DNA from: Muribaculaceae bacterium | GTDB lineage: Bacteria > Bacteroidota > Bacteroidia > Bacteroidales > Muribaculaceae | Direction: 5' to 3' | Assembly: GCA_022510385.1 (NCBI GenBank) | Contig: JAFLTQ010000025.1 | Coordinates: 1-32,164 of the forward strand | Length of the DNA: 32,164 nt | Shown: positions 24,030-31,682 of the stretch, piece after piece | Layout: each line of letters begins with the position of its first letter | Numbering within the stretch: the first letter of the stretch is position 1 | The notes under the pieces: model-generated | Told to the model about the DNA's origin: nothing | Databases searched by the model: none | The model's input: the letters and a program-made list of their open reading frames with translations, nothing else | Position numbers and translations under genes: made by a program

Positions 24030-25241
24030 ATGAACCTAATTGAACGGCCGAATTATTTAAACCGTATCTTATCGCGACTGAATAAGGGGATGATACTCGT
24101 GCTGATCGGACAGCGACGAGTCGGAAAAAGTTTTATGCTTAGAATTTTGAAAAACCGGATAGAAGAGAGTCGCCCTTCAGCCTGTGTTGCTTATATAAAT
24201 AAAGAACTGAATGACTTTGGAAAAATAAAAACTTCTGAGGATTTATATGCCTTTGTAGATGAAAAATTACCAAGAGATAAAGAAAACTATCTGTTGATTG
24301 ATGAAGTGCAGGATATAGAAGGGTATGAAACAGCCCTTAGAAGTCTTTATGCCGAAGAACGGTGTCAGATAGTGATTACGGGATCGAATGCATATATGTT
24401 TTCTTCGGAATTGAGCACAAGGCTTGCAGGAAGATACCTTGAAATTCCGATCTACAGTTTAAGTTATGAAGAATTCCTCCACTTCCATGGATTGGAAGAT
24501 TCAGAAGAAACTTTGCTGAAATATCTCAGAGTTGGAGGGCTACCGGGACTTGCCAAATGTGACATTTCTGACGAGGCCGAAGTCAGGGATTATCTACAAG
24601 GGGTGTATAATACAGTATTGATGCGAGACATTGTGTTGAGAGAAAAGATTCGTAACTTCTCCTTTTTGGATAATCTTTCACATTTTATTGCGGATAATAT
24701 CGGGAAACTGATTTCTTCCAACGGGATTTCAAAATTTATGAAGAGTCAGGGAGAAAAGATATCCGATAGTCTGATTTCGGATTATCTGAGATTTATATGT
24801 GGAGCGATGTTGGCAAAAGAGGTGAACCGATATGATATTCATGGTAAGAAACTCTTTGAACAAATCCACAAATATTATTTTTCCGACCTTGGATTAAGAA
24901 ATCTTTTGACCGGATTTAACATCAGGGGAAGCATCGAGAAAGTAATTGAGAATGTAGTCTACCATCATCTTCTTGTAAGAGGATGGGATGTTTCGGTAGG
25001 AATATTGAGAGCAGGAGAAGTTGATTTTGTGGCAACAAAAAATAATGAAAGAATATATATACAGGTGGCTTATCTGCTGAGCACAGAGGATACCATCAAG
25101 AGAGAATTCGGGAATTTGAAGGCAATAAAAGATCATTATCCGAAGATAGTAGTAACGATGGATCCGGTAGGAGGCTCGTTTCCTGAATATCCCGGTATCC
25201 TGCATTATCGGCTGCGTGATTTCCTAAAGATGGAATTGTAG
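24030..25241 (+). CDS. AAA_14/DUF4143-type ATPase
   Basis: A 403-residue P-loop ATPase of the AAA_14 plus DUF4143 architecture, widespread in Bacteroidota and of unknown cellular role. Walker A is GQRRVGKS (residues 27-34), Walker B LLIDEVQD (88-95), and the sensor strand IVITGSN (114-120), followed by STRLAGRYLEIPIYSLSYEE. The C-terminal DUF4143 part contains a winged-helix-like region and ends in a restriction-endonuclease-like fold. EVDFVATKN keeps the Asp (332), but the E-x-K position reads QVA (345-347), so nuclease chemistry is probably lost. GGAG just before the start and a promoter match support the start site. It stands alone between repeat blocks. Confidence 0.88.
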   Translation: MNLIERPNYLNRILSRLNKGMILVLIGQRRVGKSFMLRILKNRIEESRPSACVAYINKELNDFGKIKTSEDLYAFVDEKLPRDKENYLLIDEVQDIEGYETALRSLYAEERCQIVITGSNAYMFSSELSTRLAGRYLEIPIYSLSYEEFLHFHGLEDSEETLLKYLRVGGLPGLAKCDISDEAEVRDYLQGVYNTVLMRDIVLREKIRNFSFLDNLSHFIADNIGKLISSNGISKFMKSQGEKISDSLISDYLRFICGAMLAKEVNRYDIHGKKLFEQIHKYYFSDLGLRNLLTGFNIRGSIEKVIENVVYHHLLVRGWDVSVGILRAGEVDFVATKNNERIYIQVAYLLSTEDTIKREFGNLKAIKDHYPKIVVTMDPVGGSFPEYPGILHYRLRDFLKMEL

Positions 25242-25254
25242 GGATTTGGGTGAT

Positions 25255-25287
25255 TTTGCGGATATCCGTAAAAATTTCTTATATTTG
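25255..25287 (+). promoter_or_regulatory. Candidate promoter with near-palindrome before the AAA-ATPase-like gene
   Basis: TTTG at 25255-25258, a 21-nt spacer, and TATATTTG at 25280-25287. The 18 nt at 25255-25272 are an almost perfect palindrome (TTTGCGGAT/ATCCGTAAA, one mismatch), covering the -33 box. That suggests repressor or autoregulatory binding. The ATG follows 29 nt later. Confidence 0.5.
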
Positions 25288-25316
25288 CATTATATCGCAA
25301 ACCTTACAAAAACCGT

Positions 25317-26882
25317 ATGAGCCGGACGATAAAATATCCCGTTGATACAGCCAATTTCCAAAAAATCAGGGACAAGGGATATGTGTATGTGGATAAAACC
25401 GAATATATCCATAAACTGACAGACAAGGGCACATATTATTTCCTGGCCCGTCCCCGACGCTTTGGCAAGAGCCTTTTCCTGGATACCATGGCTGAATATT
25501 TCAAAGGTAACAGGGAATTGTTAAAAGGTTTGGCGATAGACAGGCTTCAACCTGAAGAGTGGGAAAAATATCCGGTGCTGAGATTTAATTTGAGTGGAGT
25601 GGCCTATAATGAGAAAAACATACTCAATTCCACCTTGACATCGGCTCTTGTAGCTTACGAAAGAAATTATGGAATAGAGGTAAAGGCCGACTCTCTTTAC
25701 ACCCATTTTCTGCAATTAATTGAAGAGATTTATAAAACAGAAGGGAAAAAGGTGGTTATACTGATTGATGAGTATGACGCCCCCTTGACTTCGGCCATCG
25801 GCAAACCTGAACTTCAAGAGATTTATCGGGAAGAGCTTCACGGGTTTTATTCGGTTTTGAAAAAGGCAGAGGTATATATCCAATTCTGTTTCCTGACCGG
25901 AGTCACCCGCTATGGGAAGGTGTCGGTTTTCAGCGGCCTCAACAACCTAAACGACATCACATTTGATGACAGGTATGCAGGAATTTGTGGGATAACTTCT
26001 GAAGAATTGCATAAATATTACGATGAAGGTGTTGAAGCAATTTCCCTTGAAAATAATACAAGCAAGGAAGAGATATATGCGAATTTGAGATTCCACTATG
26101 ACGGCTACCATTTTTCATCGTCGATGTTGGATATTTATAATCCATTCAGCATAAACCATTTTTTCGACAGGAAAGAATTCAGTGATTACTGGTGCCGGTC
26201 GGGAGTTCCCACCATTCTTTCCAAATCTCTCTTGGAAAATGATTATGATCTTGAAAAACTTATAGATGTCAAGGTAAAGGAGGAATCAATTTCAAACCTG
26301 TCCATACAGAATATGCAGCCGGTGCCCTTGTTTTATCAGACCGGCTATCTCACATTGAAGGGTTACGACCCCAGGAGAAAACTCTACACTCTCGGTTATC
26401 CCAACAGGGAGGTGGAGGATGGAATAATCAACAATATCCTTAATTATTACACAGGCGACAAGAAGAACGACGACGCATTGATCTACGACCTGCAGGATGC
26501 TTTGACTGACGGGGAACCCTTAAAATTTATAGAGATACTCTCCTCCTTCCTGTCCTCCATCCCCAATCAACTCCATAAATATGTAGGTAACTACGAGAAC
26601 TATTACCACACGATTTTCTATTGCATCACAAAACTGTTGGGACTCGACGTTGAAGCTGAATATTCCACCTCTGAGGGCTTCATAGATATCCTTATAAAGA
26701 CGGATAAATATATCTATATCATAGAATTGAAGCTTAACGGTGGGGCAGAGGATGCTATGCGCCAGATCGAAGAGAGGCATTATGCGGCCCCCTTTGCCAC
26801 CGACTCCCGCACTCTGATAAAGATTGCCATCGGTTTTTCGAAAGAAACCCACACCATCTCCTCCTATCTGGTGGAGGGATGA
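25317..26882 (+). CDS. AAA-ATPase-like protein with C-terminal PD-(D/E)XK nuclease domain
   Basis: A 521-residue protein of the AAA-ATPase_like/PDDEXK_9 type, common in Bacteroidota and of unknown function. The N-terminus IKYPVDTANFQKIRDKGYVY and VDKTEYIHKL is diagnostic. Walker A is RPRRFGKS (45-52) and Walker B VVILIDEYD (146-154), followed by LTGVTRYGKVSVFSGLNNL, another family motif. The C-terminus has an intact nuclease core: FID (Asp457) and ELK (Glu470, Lys472), then a helix with RQIEERHYA. The family has been suggested to derive from mobile-element or defence genes; that is not settled. The stop codon TGA is the first base triplet of a GAGTTGTGAG repeat block. Confidence 0.88.
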   Translation: MSRTIKYPVDTANFQKIRDKGYVYVDKTEYIHKLTDKGTYYFLARPRRFGKSLFLDTMAEYFKGNRELLKGLAIDRLQPEEWEKYPVLRFNLSGVAYNEKNILNSTLTSALVAYERNYGIEVKADSLYTHFLQLIEEIYKTEGKKVVILIDEYDAPLTSAIGKPELQEIYREELHGFYSVLKKAEVYIQFCFLTGVTRYGKVSVFSGLNNLNDITFDDRYAGICGITSEELHKYYDEGVEAISLENNTSKEEIYANLRFHYDGYHFSSSMLDIYNPFSINHFFDRKEFSDYWCRSGVPTILSKSLLENDYDLEKLIDVKVKEESISNLSIQNMQPVPLFYQTGYLTLKGYDPRRKLYTLGYPNREVEDGIINNILNYYTGDKKNDDALIYDLQDALTDGEPLKFIEILSSFLSSIPNQLHKYVGNYENYYHTIFYCITKLLGLDVEAEYSTSEGFIDILIKTDKYIYIIELKLNGGAEDAMRQIEERHYAAPFATDSRTLIKIAIGFSKETHTISSYLVEG

Positions 26883-27319
26883 GTTGTGAGTTCTGAGTTT
26901 TGAGTTGTAAGTTTTGGTAGCCGCCCGGTCCTCCGGGCGGTGGAAAATGACCAAAAGCCGATGATATGATTAAATATGGCTTTTTTTGATTTGTTGACCG
27001 CTCAGGAGACTGAGCGGATACGAAGTGCAGTCGCTCCGCGACTGGGATGGGGGAAGGGGTCGGCGTGGAACCCACAGCTCTCCACTCACTGCGCTCGTTT
27101 CGACCAGTGGGATAACTATATATATAGTCGCTCCGCGACTGGAGGCCGCTCAGGGGACTGAGCGGATACGAGGAGCGCAGCGACTGGAATGGGAAGAACT
27201 TTTTTCAAAGTTCTCATATAAAGGATTTTGGAAAAATCCTACCCGTTTTAAGGATTTCCCTTTGAAAGGGACAAAATATGGTATTTCTTTCCCTTTTTGA
27301 AGGGAAATTGCTATATTTG
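26880..27319. repeat. Mosaic of interspersed hairpin repeats before the third ATPase gene
   Basis: No credible gene. Modules in order: GAGTTGTGAG repeats beginning in the stop codon (26880-26909); the two-level TTTTGGT/CCGCCCGG hairpin (26912-26956); CCGCTCAG/CTGAGCGG with tail (26998-27044); the 68-bp module in inverted orientation (27071-27140); another CCGCTCAG hairpin (27146-27185); and the 128-bp four-hairpin leader module (27188-27318). The order matches the block after aroB, suggesting spread as a unit followed by rearrangement. Confidence 0.8.
27312..27319 (+). promoter_or_regulatory. Candidate -7 box of the third ATPase gene
   Basis: TATATTTG fits TAnnTTTG exactly and lies 16 nt before the chosen ATG, at the very end of the shared leader module. 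The only TTTG upstream (27296-27299) is 12 nt away, too close for a normal -33 box, so the promoter may depend on another factor. Confidence 0.4.
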
Positions 27320-27335
27320 CGTAAAACTTTATGAA

Positions 27336-28511
27336 ATGATAGATCAGCGTCTCATTAATTATATGCATGAGGAACTGCAGCGCACTCCTCTTGAATTTAA
27401 AAGGTATATGTATGACAAGATTCTTTGGCACGACAGGCTGGTGGGTCTTGTCGGACCACGGGGAGTGGGTAAATCAACCATGGTCAAACAATACCTGTTA
27501 CAGAGTAATGTAGATAACGACTGGATGTATGTGAGTGCGGATCATTCTTATTTCAACGATCATTCCCTTTCAGAATTTGCCGATGAGTTTATGAAAGATG
27601 GTGGGAAACACCTGATAATCGATGAGATTCATAAGTTGCCAAACTGGTCGCAAACCCTTAAAGAGATTTATGATAGTCACAGTCAATTACAGGTGATCTT
27701 TACGGGGAGTTCTATCCTTGATATAAAGAAAGGGATGGTCGACTTAAGCAGAAGGGCGCTTATATTTGAAATGCAAGGCCTGTCATTTCGGGAATACCTG
27801 ACCCTCTATCATAAAATCAGTTTTCCTGTCTACTCAATGACGGAAATATTGGAACAAAAAATTAAACTTCCGATTGATTTCCATCCATTGCCATTGTTCA
27901 GGAGATATTTGAAAGAGGGATATTATCCTTTCAGTCATCTTCCGGGATATGATATAAGGTTGCAACAAATCATTTCCCAAACTATAGAAGTTGATATCCC
28001 CGCATTTGCAGGTTTGAATCAATCTACCACAAGAAAATTAAAGAAACTGTTATCCGTAATTTCTTCTGTGGCTCCCTTTAAACCAAGTGTACTCCATCTT
28101 GCCTCAGAATTGAAGATCAGCAAAAATGATGTTTCTGAATACATGTTATATTTGGAAAAAGCCGGTATGTTGGCACAAGTGAGGGATGATACCCACGGGA
28201 TGAGAGGAGTCGGCAAGGTTGAGAAAGTGTTTGTAGATAACACCAATCTCATGTATGCCTTAGTTTCCGACACCCCCAATATAGGTACGCAACGGGAGAC
28301 ATTTTTCTTCAATCAGATGCGGGTGAATAATGATGTGATGACATCAAAAAAGGGTGATTTCAGGATAAATGATTATGTGTTTGAGGTAGGTGGCAAAAAT
28401 AAAGGGTGGAAACAGATATCAGAGGAAAAAAAGGGTATTGTAGTAAAAGATGATATAGAATTCGGACAGAGGGGTGTTATTCCACTGTGGCATTTCGGGT
28501 TAAACTATTAG
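27336..28511 (+). CDS. AAA_14-family ATPase with DUF4143-like C-terminus
   Basis: A 391-residue P-loop ATPase. I start it at the ATG at 27336 (MIDQRLINYMHEEL); the frame extends back only to a TTG at 27297, which lies in the repeat leader. Walker A is GPRGVGKS (40-47), Walker B HLIIDEIHK (92-100), with sensor strand VIFTGSSILDIKKG and the Arg-containing VDLSRRALIFEMQGLSFREY. A winged-helix-like region follows (LLSVISSVAPFKPSVLHLAS, LEKAGMLAQVRDD). The end contains KGDFRINDYVFEVGGKNKG, the Glu-Val-Gly-Gly-Lys pattern of DUF4143-type restriction-like folds, possibly inactive. Relatives are widespread in gut Bacteroidales, often near repeats. Function unknown. Confidence 0.87.
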   Translation: MIDQRLINYMHEELQRTPLEFKRYMYDKILWHDRLVGLVGPRGVGKSTMVKQYLLQSNVDNDWMYVSADHSYFNDHSLSEFADEFMKDGGKHLIIDEIHKLPNWSQTLKEIYDSHSQLQVIFTGSSILDIKKGMVDLSRRALIFEMQGLSFREYLTLYHKISFPVYSMTEILEQKIKLPIDFHPLPLFRRYLKEGYYPFSHLPGYDIRLQQIISQTIEVDIPAFAGLNQSTTRKLKKLLSVISSVAPFKPSVLHLASELKISKNDVSEYMLYLEKAGMLAQVRDDTHGMRGVGKVEKVFVDNTNLMYALVSDTPNIGTQRETFFFNQMRVNNDVMTSKKGDFRINDYVFEVGGKNKGWKQISEEKKGIVVKDDIEFGQRGVIPLWHFGLNY

Positions 28512-28531
28512 AGCCCGGGATATGGGGAGAG

Positions 28532-28753
28532 ATGAGTTGGGAGTTGTAAGTTGTAAGTTGTGAGAGAGTCGCGGAGCGACTGAAGAAGATTAACCCATTG
28601 GTCATCGAAACGAGCGCAGCGAGTTGAGAGCTGTGGGGGATGAGTGAGTTGGGAGTTGTGAGTTGTAAGTTGTAAGTTGTAAGTGAGTCGCGGAGCGACT
28701 GAAGAATATTAACCCATTGGTCGAAACGAGCGCAGCGAGTTGAGAGCTGTGGG
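28532..28753. repeat. Two tandem composite repeat blocks before the fourth ATPase gene
   Basis: The composite GAGTTGTAAG array plus 68-bp hairpin module occurs twice in direct orientation: array 28532-28564 with module 28567-28637, then array 28641-28685 with module 28686-28753. The first copy of the module has a 3-nt insertion (GTCATCGAAA against GTCGAAA). No gene is credible here. Confidence 0.8.
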
Positions 28754-28754
28754 G

Positions 28755-28860
28755 CGTCTAAGTGAAAACGCCACAATCATCTAAGTGAAAACGCCCCAAT
28801 CGTCTAAGTGAAAACGCCACAATCGTCTAAGTGAAAACGCCACAATCGTCTAAGCGAAAT
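28755..28860. repeat. 23-bp tandem repeat, about 4.6 copies
   Basis: Unit CGTCTAAGTGAAAACGCCACAAT (written here as CGTCTAAGTGAAAACG plus CCACAAT) at 28755-28777, 28778-28800, 28801-28823 and 28824-28846, with a partial fifth at 28847-28860. Full units differ at one or two positions only. It ends 11 nt before the -33 box of the next gene. Confidence 0.88.
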
Positions 28861-28870
28861 TTATAAATCT

Positions 28871-28902
28871 CTTGTAATAATAAATTTATATAATTATATT
28901 TG
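28871..28902 (+). promoter_or_regulatory. Candidate promoter of the fourth ATPase gene
   Basis: CTTG at 28871-28874, a 20-nt spacer, and TATATTTG at 28895-28902. The chosen ATG at 28924 is 21 nt further on. The tandem array directly abuts the upstream side. Confidence 0.55.
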
Positions 28903-28923
28903 CACTCCAAAAATAGTGGCAAA

Positions 28924-30210
28924 ATGAATTATTTACCTCGTATAGTTGATACCATTTTACAAGAAAAATTAGAGAGTAAAGGTGCTGTTTTGATAAGAGG
29001 GCCGAAATGGTGTGGGAAAACTACTACAGCTGAAAACAAGGCCAAAAGCATACTAAATCTAAATGATTATACGACTCTTCAGCAAAACAGGGAGTTGGCA
29101 TCCATAGATCCGGGGTTATTGCTTCAGGGAGCCTCCCCCAGGTTGATAGATGAATGGCAGGAGATTCCGGAGTTGTGGGATGCCATAAGATATGAGGTTG
29201 ACAGAAGAAGGGAAGTGGGACAATTCATATTAACAGGTTCGTCAGTACCTGTAGATTCAGAGACCAGAAATAAAATCCGTCACACGGGTACGGGCCGTTT
29301 CGGGTTTATCGATATGCTCCCCATGTCTCTCTATGAGTCTCAAGAATCAACCGGAGAGGTATCGTTGCGTTCTCTATTTGATTCGCCCCAACTTATCAGA
29401 GGAGTAAATTCCCTAAAGATCGGGGATCTGGCTTATCTGACTTGCAGAGGAGGATGGCCCTTTGGCATCGACCGTCACTTATCAGAGAAAGCCTCCTTAA
29501 GTCAGGCTTACGATTATATTGATGTGGTGGTGGAGGAAGATATCTCGAGAGTGGATGGTGTAGAGCGTAATCCGGCCTTAGCCCGAATGATACTGCGTAG
29601 TTATGCTAAAAATCAGGGTGGACCAACTCCGGTGACAAAAATCCGCCAAGATATAATTTCAAACGAACATTCCGGCGTGTCAGAGGAGACTGTAGCCAAA
29701 TATATCAATGCCATGCGTCAGATATTTGTAGTGAAAGACCTTGAAGCATGGAATCCAAATATTCGTTCAAAGACATCGATACGTACCACCCCCACACGTT
29801 ATTTCATCGACCCTTCCCTTGCTGTAGCATCCTTGCGCCTTGGACCCCAGGATTTGATCGACCGTCTCATAGATTTCGGATTCTTTTTCGAAACGTTGTG
29901 TATAAGAGATCTTCGTGTTTATGCACAGGCTTGTGACGGTGATCTGTTTCATTATCGTGACAGCAACGGTCTGGAATGTGATGCTGTGGTTCACCTGCGT
30001 AATGGTAAATATGGTTTGATAGAAATTAAATTAGGAGGGGACAAGCAGATAGAAGAGGGGGTAAGGAATCTGAATAAGTTATCGGGGATCATTGATGAGG
30101 AACGTATGGGTCCACCGTCGTTCAAGATGGTATTAACCGGGGTAGGGCCCTATGCTTATAGGCGAACCGACGGGGTCTATGTAGTTCCGATAGGATGTTT
30201 GAAGGATTGA
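28924..30210 (+). CDS. AAA_14/DUF4143-type ATPase with intact nuclease-like core
   Basis: A 428-residue ATPase. The start is the ATG at 28924; a TTG in frame at 28900 lies inside the promoter box. Walker A is GPKWCGKT (26-33) and Walker B PRLIDEWQE (72-80), with sensor FILTGSSVP. This is the DUF4143 subtype opening YLPRIVDTILQEKLESKGAV. DUF4143 includes VEEDISRVDGVERNPALARM and PVTKIRQDI, with TRYFIDPSLAVASLRL. The restriction-like fold keeps Asp353 (ECDAVV) and Glu367-x-Lys369 (IEIKLGG), so nuclease activity or DNA binding is possible. The Fic gene begins 48 nt after its stop and may be co-transcribed, though a -7 box lies between. Confidence 0.9.
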   Translation: MNYLPRIVDTILQEKLESKGAVLIRGPKWCGKTTTAENKAKSILNLNDYTTLQQNRELASIDPGLLLQGASPRLIDEWQEIPELWDAIRYEVDRRREVGQFILTGSSVPVDSETRNKIRHTGTGRFGFIDMLPMSLYESQESTGEVSLRSLFDSPQLIRGVNSLKIGDLAYLTCRGGWPFGIDRHLSEKASLSQAYDYIDVVVEEDISRVDGVERNPALARMILRSYAKNQGGPTPVTKIRQDIISNEHSGVSEETVAKYINAMRQIFVVKDLEAWNPNIRSKTSIRTTPTRYFIDPSLAVASLRLGPQDLIDRLIDFGFFFETLCIRDLRVYAQACDGDLFHYRDSNGLECDAVVHLRNGKYGLIEIKLGGDKQIEEGVRNLNKLSGIIDEERMGPPSFKMVLTGVGPYAYRRTDGVYVVPIGCLKD

Positions 30211-30230
30211 AGGTTTTGAATTATGATGAC

Positions 30231-30238
30231 TAAATTTG
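30231..30238 (+). promoter_or_regulatory. Candidate -7 box before the Fic gene
   Basis: TAAATTTG matches TAnnTTTG and is 20 nt before the Fic ATG. No correctly spaced TTTG was found upstream, so it may be a weak secondary promoter inside an ATPase-Fic transcription unit. Confidence 0.35.
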
Positions 30239-30258
30239 CATAAGGATAATTATCAATA

Positions 30259-31380
30259 ATGACTCAATACGACGAATTAAATAAATATTTACGTCAGGAA
30301 GAACCCGACAAACTAAATCGAGGTGTAGCGTGGGCCACAGCTATCGGACTTCAGGATGTGGATGGTCTCACCACATCCAAATATCTTAGAGAAACTGCTT
30401 TACGCAACATAGAGGGTGAAATATCAATAGATGAAGCTCAAAAACTAATACACACCTATTACGAAAGCAAGGATAATCGAGAGAGGGGCAATTCAGAAAA
30501 TGAAGAAGCAGATAAAGTATCCGCCAATATTGCCGAACTATTAGGGGAAAAAGCCTTCGTTTTCTCTCCGATGGGGTTGATTTCAGTTCACCGCAGGATA
30601 TTCAAGGGTGTATTTAGCCATGCCGGGAAAATACGTGACTATAATATCACAAAAAAGGAATGGGTGCTTAACGGAGATACGGTTCTCTACTCACCGGCTT
30701 CGGAAATAATGGCCACACTCAATTATGATTTTGGGGAAGAGAAAAAATTCAACTATAATGGTCTGAATATAGATCAAATAATAGCACATATAATTCAATT
30801 CGTATCAGGTCTTTGGCAAATACATCCCTTCCGGGAAGGGAATACCCGAACCACCGCTGTTTTCCTAATAAAATATTTACGTTCTTTGGGTTTCAATATA
30901 GGGAACAAAACATTCGCTGAAAATTCATGGTTTTTCAGAAATTCCCTTGTTAGGGCAAATGTTAAAAACCCGGCAAAAGGGATTGAACAAACCGATGAAT
31001 TTCTGAAATTGTTTTTTGAGAATCTACTGAAGGGAACCAACCACCAACTGAAGAATCGGTTTACCCACATTAATTACAAAGGGGAAAAACATACTTTGAG
31101 GAGCGACCAAACAGGTGACCGACCAAGCGACCGACCAAGCGACCAAGCTCTGTCAATTATGAAGTTATTAATTGATGGACCTAAATCAAGAGTAGAAATA
31201 ATGAAAGTGTTGGATCTAAAACACCTTCCTACTTTTAGAAAAAATTACCTTCACAATGCACTGGAAAATGGATGGATAGAACTTACCATCCCCGCCAACC
31301 CCACAGATTCCAGGCAACAGTATCGATTGACAGACAAGGGGAGAGAATATATTAAGGGGGCTTTCCCATGTAAGTTTTGA
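30259..31380 (+). CDS. Fic-domain AMP-transferase-like protein with C-terminal winged helix
   Basis: A 373-residue Fic protein, expected to transfer AMP or another nucleotide phosphate onto a target protein. The Fic core is HPFREGNTRTTA (189-200): catalytic His189, Glu193, Gly194, Asn195 and Arg197 are present, but the second Arg of the consensus is Ala200. An N-terminal helix carries RNIEGEIS (49-56), similar to the inhibitory S/T-xxx-E-G/N motif but lacking the leading Ser/Thr. A Ser-Asp-Arg-Pro repeat linker (about 284-296, encoded by a small DNA duplication) joins a winged helix (about 295-365, ALSIMKLLIDGPKSRVEIMK and WIELTIPANPTDSRQQYRLT). The last residues and the stop codon fall in a TAAGTTTTGAG repeat. 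Confidence 0.9.
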   Translation: MTQYDELNKYLRQEEPDKLNRGVAWATAIGLQDVDGLTTSKYLRETALRNIEGEISIDEAQKLIHTYYESKDNRERGNSENEEADKVSANIAELLGEKAFVFSPMGLISVHRRIFKGVFSHAGKIRDYNITKKEWVLNGDTVLYSPASEIMATLNYDFGEEKKFNYNGLNIDQIIAHIIQFVSGLWQIHPFREGNTRTTAVFLIKYLRSLGFNIGNKTFAENSWFFRNSLVRANVKNPAKGIEQTDEFLKLFFENLLKGTNHQLKNRFTHINYKGEKHTLRSDQTGDRPSDRPSDQALSIMKLLIDGPKSRVEIMKVLDLKHLPTFRKNYLHNALENGWIELTIPANPTDSRQQYRLTDKGREYIKGAFPCKF

Positions 31381-31680
31381 GTTTTGAGTTGTAAGTTTTG
31401 AGTTTTAGTAGGGACGCGACCTGTCGCGTCCGCCGCGCAAAAAAGGAGAAGTAGTGTCGATACAGTGCTGGGAATCAGACGTTTGAGGAGTGGGCGCGAC
31501 TTAAGCCGCTCAGGGGACTGAGCGGATACGAGGGTAGGGGAGAGAAGTAAGAAACAGTAAGTAAGAAACAGTAAGTAAGTCGCGAAGCGACTGGGAATGG
31601 GAAGAACTTTTTTCAAAGTTCTCGGATTTAAAAGGATTTTGGGAAAAATCCTGACAGTTGGATAGCCCGGAGGGCTTATC
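31371..31680. repeat. Mosaic of interspersed repeats behind the Fic gene
   Basis: Starts within the Fic stop codon. Modules: TAAGTTTTGAG/GAGTTGTAAG repeats (31371-31407), the perfect GGACGCGAC/GTCGCGTCC hairpin (31412-31431), CCGCTCAG/CTGAGCGG (31506-31525), GTAAGAAACA direct repeats (about 31549-31576), AGTCGC-GAA-GCGACT (31579-31593), the GAACTTTTTTCAAAGTTC leader module fragment (31596-31650), and AGCCC-GGA-GGGCT (31664-31676). A minus-strand reading frame across this block is a translation of repeats. Confidence 0.78.
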
Positions 31681-31682
31681 GA

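Noticed and set aside
26520..27431. Several frames over the 26.9-27.3 kb gap, including MAFFDLLTAQETERIRS on plus
   Set aside because: They consist mostly of repeat modules (CCGCTCAG, AGTCGC and leader) read through; none has domain signal.
28477..28776. Minus-strand frame across the duplicated composite repeat
   Set aside because: The peptide is repeat-derived (QSLRDSLTTYN-type), as at 23.6 and 26.9 kb.
28755..28860. CRISPR array
   Set aside because: The units are directly abutting, with no spacers and no cas genes. The same applies to the 41-bp and 18-bp arrays.
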